This document shows positions 24,142 to 33,296 of a stretch of 64,000 nt of DNA, one piece after another. Each line of letters opens with the position of its first letter. Within the stretch, counting starts at the first letter, position 1. Location of the stretch: assembly GCF_900095225.1 (NCBI RefSeq), contig NZ_LT607414.1, forward strand, positions 434,618 through 498,617, written 5' to 3'. This DNA comes from Pseudomonas sp. UMAB-08. GTDB lineage: Bacteria; Pseudomonadota; Gammaproteobacteria; Pseudomonadales; Pseudomonadaceae. Below the pieces are notes generated by a model. It was not told the origin of the DNA, did not search any database, and saw only the letters and a list, made by a program, of their open reading frames with translations. The translations under genes and the position numbers were made by a program.

Positions 24142-25524
24142 TTAAGCACGGCGTCGACGACGGATCAGCCAGAAAACCAGCACGAGAAGGACAATAACAC
24201 CCACAACAATGGCCCCCTGGGCCAAGGCCGCCAGATGGGATTTCGCCCCGCCAGCACGTTGCTGTTCGACTTGATCCACGCTGACCTTGGCGCCGGGATT
24301 GCCGTAGTGTTGGGTCAGGTAATTGGCCAGCGTCGCGATCTGATGGTCAGTCAATTCCCTGGCGAAACCGGGCATCCTCACATCCGAGCCATCGCTTTTA
24401 CGATGAATCCCTTCGAGGATGACCATCACCAGGTTATGGGTGTTGCTACGACCGACCGCCGTGTTGTGCGACAAAGAAGGCAAGCCACCGTCGAAACTGC
24501 CTTGGCCCTGGGCCTGGTGGCAAGTACCGCAGTAGCCATCGTAGATTTGCGCACCGGTCATCTTGCTCGGATCGGCAGGCAATGCAACGCCACGCAGGCT
24601 GCTCAGTTCATCGGTTTTCTGACCCAGGGCATAAACCGGCTTACTGTCCGCAGCTTCACGCTGCGCAGGAACGCTTTTGATGTAAACCGCGATAGCTTTC
24701 AGATCAGCGTCGGTGAGGTACTGCAGGCTATGGTCGACCGCTTCAGCCATCGGCCCGGCCGCTTGGCCCTTACCCAGACTCTCGCCCGTCTTCAGGTATT
24801 TGATCAACTCCTCGGTATCCCAACCGCCAACCCCGCTGTTGAGGTCTGATGTGATATTGGGCGCGTGCCACGTCCCGACGTCACCACCCGCCAGTTCCTT
24901 CGAGGCCACCTCGGCCATCATCAGGTTGCGTGGCGAATGGCAGGCGCTGCAGTGGGTCAGGCCTTGAGTCAGGTAGGCGCCCCGATTCCATTCAGTGCTT
25001 TGCGCAGGGTCGGCCTTGTAGGGCTGGCTATCGAGGAACAGCAGATTCCAGCCGGCCATCGATAAGCGAATGTTGAACGGAAAGGGTAGCTGGGTCGGCT
25101 TCGGTGCAGTCTCCACGGCGGCGACATCGTTCATGAAGTAGGCGTACATCGCCTTCACGTCGTCATCACTGACCTTGGCGTATGAGGTATACGGCATGGC
25201 GGGATACAGATGCTTGCCATCAGCGCGGATGCCTTTGCGCAACGCGTCACTGAATTGTTCCAGGGTGTAATTGCCGATACCGACCGTTTTCGAGGGGGTG
25301 ATGTTGGTGGCGATGATCTCGCCAATCGGTGTTGGCAATGCCAGCCCACCAGCAAAGGGCTTGCCTCCGGGTACGCTGTGGCAGGCCACACAATCGCCGG
25401 CAGTAGAAAGGTATTTACCGCGCTGGATCAACTCGTTGTCAGGAGTCGAAGCATTGGCGTGCAGCGTGACGATACTGGTGGCCAGGATAACCAGATGGCC
25501 GATGAGGTGTTTTTTCCAGTTCAT
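24142..25524 (-). CDS. Membrane-anchored triheme cytochrome c subunit
   Basis: A 460-aa cytochrome with a signal peptide (about 8-26) and three heme c sites: CVACH (about 45), CSACH (about 192) and CGTCH (about 330). Each is followed by a Met ligand region (YPAMPY, PMAEAV, RMPGFA). A C-terminal transmembrane anchor (about 435-454) ends in RRRRRA. This is the electron-transfer subunit of three-component membrane dehydrogenases (gluconate, fructose, sorbitol, alcohol), which pass electrons to ubiquinone. It is 6 bases after the GMC flavoprotein gene. Confidence 0.93.
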   Translation of the reverse strand: MNWKKHLIGHLVILATSIVTLHANASTPDNELIQRGKYLSTAGDCVACHSVPGGKPFAGGLALPTPIGEIIATNITPSKTVGIGNYTLEQFSDALRKGIRADGKHLYPAMPYTSYAKVSDDDVKAMYAYFMNDVAAVETAPKPTQLPFPFNIRLSMAGWNLLFLDSQPYKADPAQSTEWNRGAYLTQGLTHCSACHSPRNLMMAEVASKELAGGDVGTWHAPNITSDLNSGVGGWDTEELIKYLKTGESLGKGQAAGPMAEAVDHSLQYLTDADLKAIAVYIKSVPAQREAADSKPVYALGQKTDELSSLRGVALPADPSKMTGAQIYDGYCGTCHQAQGQGSFDGGLPSLSHNTAVGRSNTHNLVMVILEGIHRKSDGSDVRMPGFARELTDHQIATLANYLTQHYGNPGAKVSVDQVEQQRAGGAKSHLAALAQGAIVVGVIVLLVLVFWLIRRRRRA

Positions 25525-25530
25525 TGAAGG

Positions 25531-27177
25531 TCAGCCTCGCACGTGTTCGATCGATGAGCCGAAGGGCGATACGCGAGCAATGATGCGATCGGGCAGTATG
25601 TGATGCGCGGTCCGTAGCGCCAGGGCCACGCCCGTCAATGTCGAGTTCATGGTTGCCGCGGTAGGCATCACACCGGTGCTGCAGATGAACAGGTTTTCAT
25701 GATCGTGGGTTCGACCGAAGCTGTCACACACCGAAGTTTTGGGGTCATTCCCCATGCGCATGGTGCCGGTGATGTGCTGGTTATTGGCGAAACTACCCTC
25801 TGCGCTGTAGCGCACATTGGTACCGCCCATGAGTTCGACGATGCGCGCAAAATCCTTGTGCGAGGCCTGCGCGCCACGCCGGGTGTAGTCGTCGATGGCG
25901 TAATGCGCCTGCGGTTTTGGAATGCCCAACGCATCTTTCTGCGAGCTGAGGGTGATGCGGTTTTCCGGGTTTGGCAACACCTCTAGAACGTCTTTGAGGC
26001 TCATTTCGAACGCGGCGCGGTGACGCAGTTGTTTCTCGAACTCTGGACCATAAACGCCGTTGGCGATCAACGAATCGGTAGCGCTGTTGACTCGCGAAAT
26101 ATTGGTGAAGTCCAGGCGGTAAGGTGCGTGTTCTTTGCGAAAGGCACCGTCGCGCATGGTGTTGATCGAGCTGGGACTCTGTGGCCCACGGCCCAGCCAC
26201 AACTCCTCATCGGCGTCAAAGGTGACCGAGGTGCTCGGGTGGTCCATCAGGTTGCGGCCGACCATGCCGGAACTGTTGGCGAGGCCATTGGGGTATTTGT
26301 CGCTGGCAGACAGCAGCAACAGCTTGGGACTCTCGATACCATTGGCGGCGAGGATAAAGGTCTTGCCGGTGACTCGATGGGACTTTTTATCCGGGTCGAA
26401 ATAATGGACCGCTACGATCTTGCCACTGTCGTCATGCTCGATACGGTAAACCACCGCATTGATCTGCATTTTGACGCCTGCATCCACCGCTGATTGAATC
26501 GCGATGCCGCCATGGTATTGCGCGTCAATCGGGCAAATCGGCTGGCAACTGTTGTTGCCACAACAGGCAGGTCGGCCGTCGTAACTGCGACTGTTGCGTG
26601 CGGTTGTATTACCCACCACCGCGTAGGTCGGGGCAAGCCGCTCACGAATGCGACGCATGGCGTAGGGCTCGGTGACGGGCTCCATCGGAAACGGCTTGCT
26701 GCGCGGCGAACCGGTATTTTCCGCGCCCGAGACGCCCCAGATCTCTTCCGCTTCCTGATAGAAAGGGTCGAGTTCCTCATACGTCAGCGGCCAGTCGACG
26801 CCCACGCCATACAGGCTGTGGATGCGCATATCGCCCGGTACCACGCGCCAGGCCTGGGCCGCCCAGTGCCACGTCGTGCCACCGACACCACGAATGTATT
26901 CCGCCGGATACGGATAGGGCCCGGCCTGCACCAGATAGCCGTTATCGACAGGCTTGTAGACTGGATGTGGCGCCCATTCCGAGCAGGTATAAGGTGACAT
27001 CCAATCGCTTTTGCGCGTGGAGTTGCGGAACGCCGCAACTATCCGGCCGCGTTCAATCGGCCCGCCAGCTTCGAGAATCAGAACAGATACGCCCTGCTTC
27101 ACCAATTTCAACGCCGCCAGCGATCCGCAGATCCCCGAACCGATAACGACAATATCAGCCGATAGCTGGTCAGACAT
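25531..27177 (-). CDS. GMC-family FAD dehydrogenase, large subunit of periplasmic dehydrogenase
   Basis: A 548-aa flavoprotein. The FAD motif VVIGSGICGSLAALKLV is at about 10-26, GGTTWHWAAQAWR around 100 is a GMC signature, and the C-terminal HITGTMRMGNDP and TGVMPTAATMNSTLTG contain the catalytic His/Asn region. A cysteine cluster (CCGNNSCQPICPIDA, about 205-220) suggests an iron-sulfur site as in fructose and gluconate dehydrogenases. It oxidises a sugar or polyol in the periplasm and feeds the cytochrome. The start MSDQLSADIVV overlaps the small-subunit gene by 8 bases; an in-frame upstream extension was discarded. Confidence 0.92.
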   Translation of the reverse strand: MSDQLSADIVVIGSGICGSLAALKLVKQGVSVLILEAGGPIERGRIVAAFRNSTRKSDWMSPYTCSEWAPHPVYKPVDNGYLVQAGPYPYPAEYIRGVGGTTWHWAAQAWRVVPGDMRIHSLYGVGVDWPLTYEELDPFYQEAEEIWGVSGAENTGSPRSKPFPMEPVTEPYAMRRIRERLAPTYAVVGNTTARNSRSYDGRPACCGNNSCQPICPIDAQYHGGIAIQSAVDAGVKMQINAVVYRIEHDDSGKIVAVHYFDPDKKSHRVTGKTFILAANGIESPKLLLLSASDKYPNGLANSSGMVGRNLMDHPSTSVTFDADEELWLGRGPQSPSSINTMRDGAFRKEHAPYRLDFTNISRVNSATDSLIANGVYGPEFEKQLRHRAAFEMSLKDVLEVLPNPENRITLSSQKDALGIPKPQAHYAIDDYTRRGAQASHKDFARIVELMGGTNVRYSAEGSFANNQHITGTMRMGNDPKTSVCDSFGRTHDHENLFICSTGVMPTAATMNSTLTGVALALRTAHHILPDRIIARVSPFGSSIEHVRG

Positions 27178-27703
27178 TTGGCACCTCTTCATTTGGTTTT
27201 TTTGCCCAGCTGCCATAAGGACCATAGGCATAGGTCGGCGGCTTGAGCACATCAGCGACAATCACAGCGTTCAGGGCATTTTCGTAAGCAAGACAGCGCG
27301 CATGCTCACCACTGCCCACGACGCCCATGAACCAGGCAGTGGCGATTTTTCGCGGAACAACTGCTAATGGCGACTTTTCGTCATCGAGTATTTTTTGTAG
27401 CTGAAGGGGATCGATCTTGCGTTCGTTGACCAGCGCCAGCAGGTCTTTGACGCCACTGGCGAAGTTCGGATCGTCGGCAAGCAGTGCCCGGTACAGATTT
27501 TTCGCCAGCTCACTGTCGAGGGTCTGGCGCCCGGCGATAATCGCCGACATGGCGACAAACGCACCTTGGTCGGCGCTGTCTACAGGTTCGGCAAGCGCCC
27601 AGGGAATCAATGACGCAGTATAAGCAGTCACCAGGCTCTTGAGCAGGGTCCGCCGGGTGGGCTTCATCGCATTGGAGCTCTTTATCGTGTTCAGGTTATT
27701 CAT
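27170..27703 (-). CDS. Small subunit of GMC-type membrane dehydrogenase (sugar dehydrogenase family)
   Basis: A 177-aa protein with a twin-arginine-like signal (TRRTLLKSLVTAYTASLIPWALA, about 16-38, shown in part) followed by the sorbitol/fructose-dehydrogenase small-subunit core: FVAMSAIIAGRQTLDSELAK and TAWFMGVVGSG. The subunit escorts the flavoprotein across the membrane through the Tat system, since the large subunit has no signal of its own. It is the first gene of the three-gene operon and sits downstream of the OprB porin gene in the same direction. Confidence 0.88.
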   Translation of the reverse strand: MNNLNTIKSSNAMKPTRRTLLKSLVTAYTASLIPWALAEPVDSADQGAFVAMSAIIAGRQTLDSELAKNLYRALLADDPNFASGVKDLLALVNERKIDPLQLQKILDDEKSPLAVVPRKIATAWFMGVVGSGEHARCLAYENALNAVIVADVLKPPTYAYGPYGSWAKKPNEEVPNV

Positions 27704-27772
27704 GTCTTTTCCTGCGATAACAGGTCATTGAAGGGTCGAAAGCCCCCACAATTCGGTTGGGCTTGTGGCCTT

Positions 27773-29113
27773 TTAGAAAACGGTGTTGACGGTCAAACCG
27801 GCGACGAAAGCATTGTCTACCTCGTACACACCTCCTGGATTGGCCAGGTATTGCAGGTTAGGTCGTACCATTAGCCAGTTTGTCAGTTTGAAGTCGTAGT
27901 GAATTTCAGCCGCGTATTCCGCGTGCTGGATTGGCTGATAGGCAGGGTTAGCATAGTCAACGAGATTGTTGACCTGGTTATGCACGCGTTGGTTCTTTGT
28001 CAGTGCCGGATTGACATGCAGCTCACTGAAGCCGATGGCCAGAGAGTCCTGAGGGCGAGCATCAAATGGACCCGCATAAATAGCCCCAACCTGGGCCTGC
28101 CAGTCCAGCGTGCTGCTGTCCTTGTCGTACCCTGAGTAATGCGCGAACAGACTTAAGCCACGTTTGGCATCACCGTCGACTGTAGTGACTTGTTGCCGCG
28201 CGTAGGCGTACCAACCGTAACGGCCATCATGTACATCGGCAGGATTACCGGAGAGTTGCTTGTCGATACCGTTGTTATCTTTGAGCACGTCGTTAGCGTC
28301 GGCAGAGTTCCAATACCCGCCAAACATGTACTTGCCTGCCATCCCTTCAGCGCCCAGCGAAGGTGTCCAGCCCAGTTCCCCGACATAGGTCATACCTTCC
28401 TGACCCGAGGTGTTCAACTTAAAGCCATTGTTGCTATCCAGCAGCGTCGGGTTGTACTCGTACGCGCCGACCTGGGCATAGACCTGCGGCGTCATGTTGA
28501 CTTTGATCCGACCGCCCCACTGCCCGACTGGCGAGTTGAACCACACGGTAGACGCGTGACCGACCAGCCCGCCACACATCGAGTTGTTCTGGAACACGCA
28601 GCCGGTCGAGTCAAAATCACTGCCTATTGGCAACCGACCCGCTTTGATGTCGAGCACGTCATCGAAAAACTTCTGCTGATAGGCCAGGACCGTGATCCGC
28701 CAGGTCTGGCCGCGCCCATAGTTTTCTTGCACGGAAGAGCCAATCGTCCCCGTACGCGGGTCCGCCAGCCGATCATTGGTCAGGTCCCGACCACTGCGCT
28801 CAGTGATCTGCAGTTGCAGATTCGCGGCGGGCAACCCCAGGATCTTTTGCAGGTCAAGGGCTCCGCCAATATTGAACTGGTCGGTGTAGCGTGCCGTATG
28901 ATCGTGATCATAACCGCCACTGAGGTTGGCAGCGCTTTCTGACTGATAACTGAGTTGGAAGTCGTAGCCTTTATCGAGTAGCTCTGTACGAAGCCCGCCC
29001 CAGTCGCCGGTCATCCATCGGGAAGAAGCAGAAAACATCTCTTCATCGGCATGAGCGGCACAACTGACGCACCCCATAAAAAAGCAACTGCTAACAAACA
29101 CTCTGGGGCTCAT
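27773..29113 (-). CDS. oprB: OprB-family carbohydrate-selective porin
   Basis: A 446-aa outer-membrane protein with a signal peptide ending near AAHADEE. The OprB signature WMTGDWGGLRTELLDKGYDF is at the mature N-terminus, followed by many amphipathic beta-strands and a terminal Phe (LTVNTVF). These porins admit glucose and related sugars or polyols. Placed ahead of the dehydrogenase operon, it probably supplies that enzyme's substrate. It has GAGGAG before the ATG. Confidence 0.93.
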   Translation of the reverse strand: MSPRVFVSSCFFMGCVSCAAHADEEMFSASSRWMTGDWGGLRTELLDKGYDFQLSYQSESAANLSGGYDHDHTARYTDQFNIGGALDLQKILGLPAANLQLQITERSGRDLTNDRLADPRTGTIGSSVQENYGRGQTWRITVLAYQQKFFDDVLDIKAGRLPIGSDFDSTGCVFQNNSMCGGLVGHASTVWFNSPVGQWGGRIKVNMTPQVYAQVGAYEYNPTLLDSNNGFKLNTSGQEGMTYVGELGWTPSLGAEGMAGKYMFGGYWNSADANDVLKDNNGIDKQLSGNPADVHDGRYGWYAYARQQVTTVDGDAKRGLSLFAHYSGYDKDSSTLDWQAQVGAIYAGPFDARPQDSLAIGFSELHVNPALTKNQRVHNQVNNLVDYANPAYQPIQHAEYAAEIHYDFKLTNWLMVRPNLQYLANPGGVYEVDNAFVAGLTVNTVF

Positions 29114-29562
29114 GTATCAGCTCTCCTCGTGGCGAAAGGTGGTTAGAAAGATTAGTTGGAAAACTCATTAGCACGACAGTTGATTAGCTTGCTAAGCATT
29201 TAGTTATCGACTTAAAGGTGATAGCACGCCTGGCGCGATCACTCGCTATTGATACTGTTTTAGGTTCAATGGTTTAGCGCACAACGCTAAATGCGCTGTT
29301 AGATTGTCGCGAACATTCCGCCTTGAATAGCGCGCACTAATATCCGTAAAAAAACAGACTTCCGGATGTCTATGCCCAGTGATAACTAGTTTCATAGGTG
29401 ACCGCGCCGCGGAAAAGCCGACTCGATCCATCTGGAATCCCAAGGGGAGGATATTTTGAACAGGAGACAGCGAGCCTCTGAGGCAGTGGCCTCACCGGCA
29501 TAAGGAGCTTAATGTGTGAGGCAGCACATTGGCGCTTGCAAAACGAATAATCGTGTAAGGTG
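29114..29562. other. Gene-free stretch upstream of the porin gene
   Basis: No convincing gene. The AT-rich part next to the porin (repeated TTAGC, with TTAGC..GCTAA symmetry around 29186-29198) probably holds its promoter. A perfect short hairpin (TGAGGC-agtg-GCCTCA) at 29479-29494 has no T-run. Nothing else recognised. Confidence 0.5.
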
Positions 29563-29829
29563 TTACTTATTATAATTTCTTAGCTTCGTCAACGCCGCCC
29601 TGGTAATGCTTATACATTTTTTGTTATCACCCTGGGCCTGAGCAGCCTTTGCGTCCGCGATTGTTCTCTCTACCAGCGTCTTGACCACCGCGTGGGTTTG
29701 GGCGGTGCTGACCTGTTGATCGTGAAGACTTTGCAAGTTCGCTGCGCACAAGTCCCCAGCGGCAGTCGCCTGCATATTGAATGAAGCGGCAACTACAAAC
29801 ATTCCACCCGCTATTAGCAAGTGCCTCAT
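29563..29829 (-). CDS. Small secreted protein of unknown function
   Basis: An 88-aa product with a clear signal peptide (LLIAGGMFVVAASFNMQATAAG) and a 64-aa mature part, mostly helical, with two cysteines (DLCAANLQ and KKCISITR) that could form a disulfide. I do not recognise a family. The ATG at MRHLL has GAGGAG at 8 bases; the open frame upstream is rejected because it lacks a ribosome site and would bury the signal peptide. It stands alone between the porin gene and a divergent LysR gene. Confidence 0.75.
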   Translation of the reverse strand: MRHLLIAGGMFVVAASFNMQATAAGDLCAANLQSLHDQQVSTAQTHAVVKTLVERTIADAKAAQAQGDNKKCISITRAALTKLRNYNK

Positions 29830-30213
29830 ATCGGTACTCCTCAAAGTGTTAAACGCGTTCTTTTCTGCAGAGAATAGTTTAGGGGGCTTTCCTAAAATGT
29901 TCCCGACCGGGTTAAAAGGAGGTGAGCAATAGCGCTCTCCCGGAAGTTTTCCGTCCTGTTGTCTGGCTACAATCCACGACGTCTGGCGCGACGATGGTCG
30001 CCTCGGTGCGAACCTTGGCGTCCCCGCGTCTATCGCGTTGATGTGCCGCACAACGCGTTGCGACCTAGCTGATGCCGCCAAGTTAATTCACTGATAGCGA
30101 TAGATCAAATCAATAACAGATATAGGTCATATAATCTGGTTAAATAGGTTGATTCATAGCCTGCAGGTAGCCGCTCGCGGCTAGTTGCCTCTCTGATAGA
30201 CGTAGGTATCTAT
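29830..30213. other. Divergent intergenic region before a LysR gene
   Basis: No gene seen. A TATAAT at 30130-30135 (plus strand) could be the LysR -10, with no good -35. A 6-bp hairpin (TAGCCG-ctcg-CGGCTA) at 30168-30183 lies in the expected leader. Confidence 0.4.
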
Positions 30214-31140
30214 ATGGACTTGTCTCAGATCGATTTGAACCTCCTTGTTTCTTTGGAGATATTGCTGCAGGAACGCAACGTGACCCGCGCCGCACAACGC
30301 CTGAATATCAGCCAACCGGCCATGTCAGCACAACTGGGGCGACTGCGGACGGTGTTCGGCGATCCCTTGCTATTAGCCGCTGAAAACGGTCGAGGCATGA
30401 CCCCTAGCGCCTTGGCATTAACATTAGCGCTGCCGTTGAGCGCAGCACTCAACGGACTGGAAAAAGTCATCAATTTTCAGCCGACCTTCGACCCCTACAA
30501 AGACAGCCGTGAATTCAGCATCGCCATGGGTGAAGATGCAATGTTGGCCGTCGGCATGAAGCTGGTAGGGCTTCTACAAACGCTCGGTCCGCACAAACTA
30601 CAAATAAAAATCCAGCGACCACGGCCTGACCATATCGCAACTGAACTTGAACGCGGTGAAGTCGATATGCTCATTGATTTAGATCGGATGATACCCAGCA
30701 GCATGAAGGCGCGAACGCTGTATGAGGGGGGGTTTGTCATGGCGCAGCGCAAGGGCCATCCGCGCGGCACCGCTGCCTTGGATTTGGATACCTATTGCAA
30801 TCTCGAACACTTATTGATTTCCAGCGCTTCAGGCAGCCCACAACGCTACATGGACGAATATCTGGCCAATCTGGTGCGTCGACGTCGGGTGGTCATGACG
30901 CTGCCGCAACTGTCGCTGATCCCTCATTTGCTGCGCAACAGTGACTACGTCTGCACATTGCCAGCCGGACATTTTATTCAATTTGGCGATGACTTAGAGC
31001 TCTACGAACTGCCTTTCGCGGCCCCCTGCTTCACCCTGCAATTGGCTTGGCATCCACGTAATCATTTTGACCCAGCAGTGATCTGGATGCGTGATTTTAT
31101 CCAACAGGCTGCAAACCCAGTCCTCTTTGACACGTTATGA
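30214..31140 (+). CDS. LysR-family transcriptional regulator (NodD/NahR-like architecture)
   Basis: A 308-aa regulator. The N-terminal helix-turn-helix is RNVTRAAQRLNISQPAMSAQ (about 21-40), preceded by DLNLLVSLEILLQE in the style of the NodD/NahR/LinR branch. The substrate-binding domain runs from about 95 (EFSIAMGEDAM). Its target cannot be read. Neighbours are a divergent small secreted protein and a convergent ABC transporter. No adjacent operon is an obvious partner, so it may act at a distance. Confidence 0.9.
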   Translation: MDLSQIDLNLLVSLEILLQERNVTRAAQRLNISQPAMSAQLGRLRTVFGDPLLLAAENGRGMTPSALALTLALPLSAALNGLEKVINFQPTFDPYKDSREFSIAMGEDAMLAVGMKLVGLLQTLGPHKLQIKIQRPRPDHIATELERGEVDMLIDLDRMIPSSMKARTLYEGGFVMAQRKGHPRGTAALDLDTYCNLEHLLISSASGSPQRYMDEYLANLVRRRRVVMTLPQLSLIPHLLRNSDYVCTLPAGHFIQFGDDLELYELPFAAPCFTLQLAWHPRNHFDPAVIWMRDFIQQAANPVLFDTL

Positions 31141-31369
31141 GCCCCATTCCAGACCACTACCAAGCAGGGAAGCGTGAAAGTCGAAGCAACCGTGTCGACA
31201 ACGTTGTGGCGCGCATGTTGAGTGCGCAGCAAATCCGCCCCGTCAGTGTCATTTATTATGTCTAGTACATCGGCGACAATCCGCGTGGGCTAGACCGGTC
31301 CACCCAGGTCAGCCCACCTATAAAAACGCTCTTGCTCATTGATCTCGCCAACAGCTTGAGATCTGACGC

Positions 31370-32458
31370 TCAGTCACCGCGCAGAATCAGCGCACGCGCA
31401 CCGTCCCATTCGGCGAAGATTTTTTGCCCGTTCTGTACGCCGAGCAGGTTGTAATCGGCGTGCGGTTTCTGCACCTGCAGCTCGAGCCCACCGCTGGCTT
31501 CGAGGTAGATGTTTACCATCGAACCGATAAACTCTTCACCGACCACGGTGCAGGCCAGCCGGTTGCGCTGGCCAGGCTGCGCGGTCAGATCGATATGCTC
31601 GGCGCTCACGCAGACAGTGACTCGCTCGCCGGGGACGACTGACTTACCGTCCGGCAGCCGCGCCAGAAAGTCACCGTGCTCGGAATCAAGACGGACCAAC
31701 CCCTCCTCGTCGAAGCCGACGACAGTGCCGCAAAGGATGTTCTTGCCGCCAACGAACTCGGCGACGAAGCGGTTGTGTGGCTCGAGGAAGACCTCCTGCG
31801 GCGAGCCGATCTGTTCAACCCGGCCCCGACTCATGATCACAACGCGATCGGCCATCGCAAAGGCTTCGGATTGACTGTGCGTGACGTAGACGAAGGTGAT
31901 GCCAAGGTCTTTTTGGAGGCCGGTCAGCACGCCCTGCATACGCACGCTGAGATGAGCATCGAGAGCGCTTAACGGCTCGTCGAGGAGCAGGATGGGCGGT
32001 TCGGTAACCAACGAACGTGCCAGCGCCACGCGCTGGCGCTGGCCGCCGGAGAGCAGGCTGATGTCGCGTGCGGCGAACTCCTCCAGCCCAAGGCGCTCAA
32101 GCCAGTGCAGCGCTTTCTTGCGCCGCTCGGCCTTGGCCATGCCACGCATCCGCAGACCGAACTCGACGTTCTCGACCACATTGAGAAACGGGAACAGCGC
32201 CAGGTTTTGCCAGACCAGCGGCGTCTCCCGCTCCCAGGAGTAGAGGTCATTGATCCGCTCGCCGTTGAGGCGAATCTCGCCTTCGCTCGGCTTGTCGAGG
32301 CCCGCGAGCATGCGCAACGTCGTAGTCTTGCCGCAGCCGCTCGATCCCATGATCGCGACGAACTCGCCCTTGTAAATCTCCAGGTTCATACGTTCGACGG
32401 CGAGGTAACTGCCGAAATGCTTGACCACGTTGTCAAATACCACCAGCGGTTGAGTCAT
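31370..32458 (-). CDS. ABC transporter ATP-binding protein (PotA-like)
   Basis: A 362-aa ATPase with Walker A GSSGCGKTT (about 38-46), signature LLSGGQRQRVALARS (about 133-147), Walker B ILLLDEPLSALD and a C-terminal TOBE-type regulatory domain (about 280-360). It energises the permeases encoded upstream. The family imports polyamines, organic cations, iron or phosphonate-like compounds. The operon starts next to creatininase, so creatinine, creatine or a related guanidino compound is a plausible cargo. Confidence 0.93.
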   Translation of the reverse strand: MTQPLVVFDNVVKHFGSYLAVERMNLEIYKGEFVAIMGSSGCGKTTTLRMLAGLDKPSEGEIRLNGERINDLYSWERETPLVWQNLALFPFLNVVENVEFGLRMRGMAKAERRKKALHWLERLGLEEFAARDISLLSGGQRQRVALARSLVTEPPILLLDEPLSALDAHLSVRMQGVLTGLQKDLGITFVYVTHSQSEAFAMADRVVIMSRGRVEQIGSPQEVFLEPHNRFVAEFVGGKNILCGTVVGFDEEGLVRLDSEHGDFLARLPDGKSVVPGERVTVCVSAEHIDLTAQPGQRNRLACTVVGEEFIGSMVNIYLEASGGLELQVQKPHADYNLLGVQNGQKIFAEWDGARALILRGD

Positions 32459-32498
32459 GGCTGAAATCCTTCGGGTTCAGGTGTTTGTCAGGGCAGCG

Positions 32499-33296
32499 TC
32501 AGACGCTCGCCGGCTTCTTGCGCCGCATCAGCAGCAACTGTGCAAGGATTACCAAGGTCATGGTCGTGATGAAGACGATTGTCCCGATTGCATTGATGGT
32601 CGGGCTCACCTGCCCTTGTAACGTGTTAAGGATGCGCACCGGCACCGTCTCGTTGAGCCCCGACACGAACCAGGCGACCGCGAACTCGTCGAAAGAAACG
32701 GCCATGGTCACAAACAGCGCGGCGAAGATGCTGGGCGCCGAGAACGGCAGGATCACATAGCGCATGGCCTTCCATTGGCTGGCACCGAGGTTCCATGCCG
32801 CCGCCTCGATGTTCGGATCCATCTGCGCCAACCGCATCCGGATCACCGCCATCGCGAACGGCGCACACATTACGATGTGGCTGATCATCACCGCATAGAT
32901 CTCGCCGGAAAGCCCGACTCGGGACAGGAAAGCCAGCATCGCCAGCCCCATGATCACGACCGGAATGGTTGGCGGCAGCAGCGCGAGCGCCATGTATATC
33001 GACTTGCCGAAGAACTGGTAGCGGAAGTCTGTGTAGGCCGCAGTGAATCCGAGCAAGGTCGATACCAGCGACACGACCACTCCCACAGTGAGGCTGTTCC
33101 TGAATGCCTGCCAAACTGCCGGGTCGGCGGCGATCACCTCATACCAGTGCAGACTGAAGCCGCCCAGCGGCAAGGATGGGAAACGGTCGATGTTGAACGA
33201 GAACACGAAGCTGCCGGCGATTGGCGTAAAAATGAAGATGAACACCAGTACGACAAAGCTGCGCAGCAAGAAGTTAATCAAGCGATGCTCGTTCAT
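32499..33296 (-). CDS. ABC transporter permease (PotC-like)
   Basis: A 265-aa inner-membrane permease with six predicted helices. The EAA-type loop is EAAAWNLGASQWKAMRYVILPF (about 165-186, shown in part), which contacts the ATPase. The start MNEHRLINFLL overlaps the upstream permease stop by 4 bases (ATGA), so translation is coupled. An open 31-codon extension lies inside that gene and is rejected. Confidence 0.92.
   Translation of the reverse strand: MNEHRLINFLLRSFVVLVFIFIFTPIAGSFVFSFNIDRFPSLPLGGFSLHWYEVIAADPAVWQAFRNSLTVGVVVSLVSTLLGFTAAYTDFRYQFFGKSIYMALALLPPTIPVVIMGLAMLAFLSRVGLSGEIYAVMISHIVMCAPFAMAVIRMRLAQMDPNIEAAAWNLGASQWKAMRYVILPFSAPSIFAALFVTMAVSFDEFAVAWFVSGLNETVPVRILNTLQGQVSPTINAIGTIVFITTMTLVILAQLLLMRRKKPASV

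Noticed and set aside
31341-31363. GATCTC...GAGATC inverted repeat between convergent LysR and ABC genes, considered as terminator
   Set aside because: Short arms, 11-base loop and no T-run directly after the stem on either strand.
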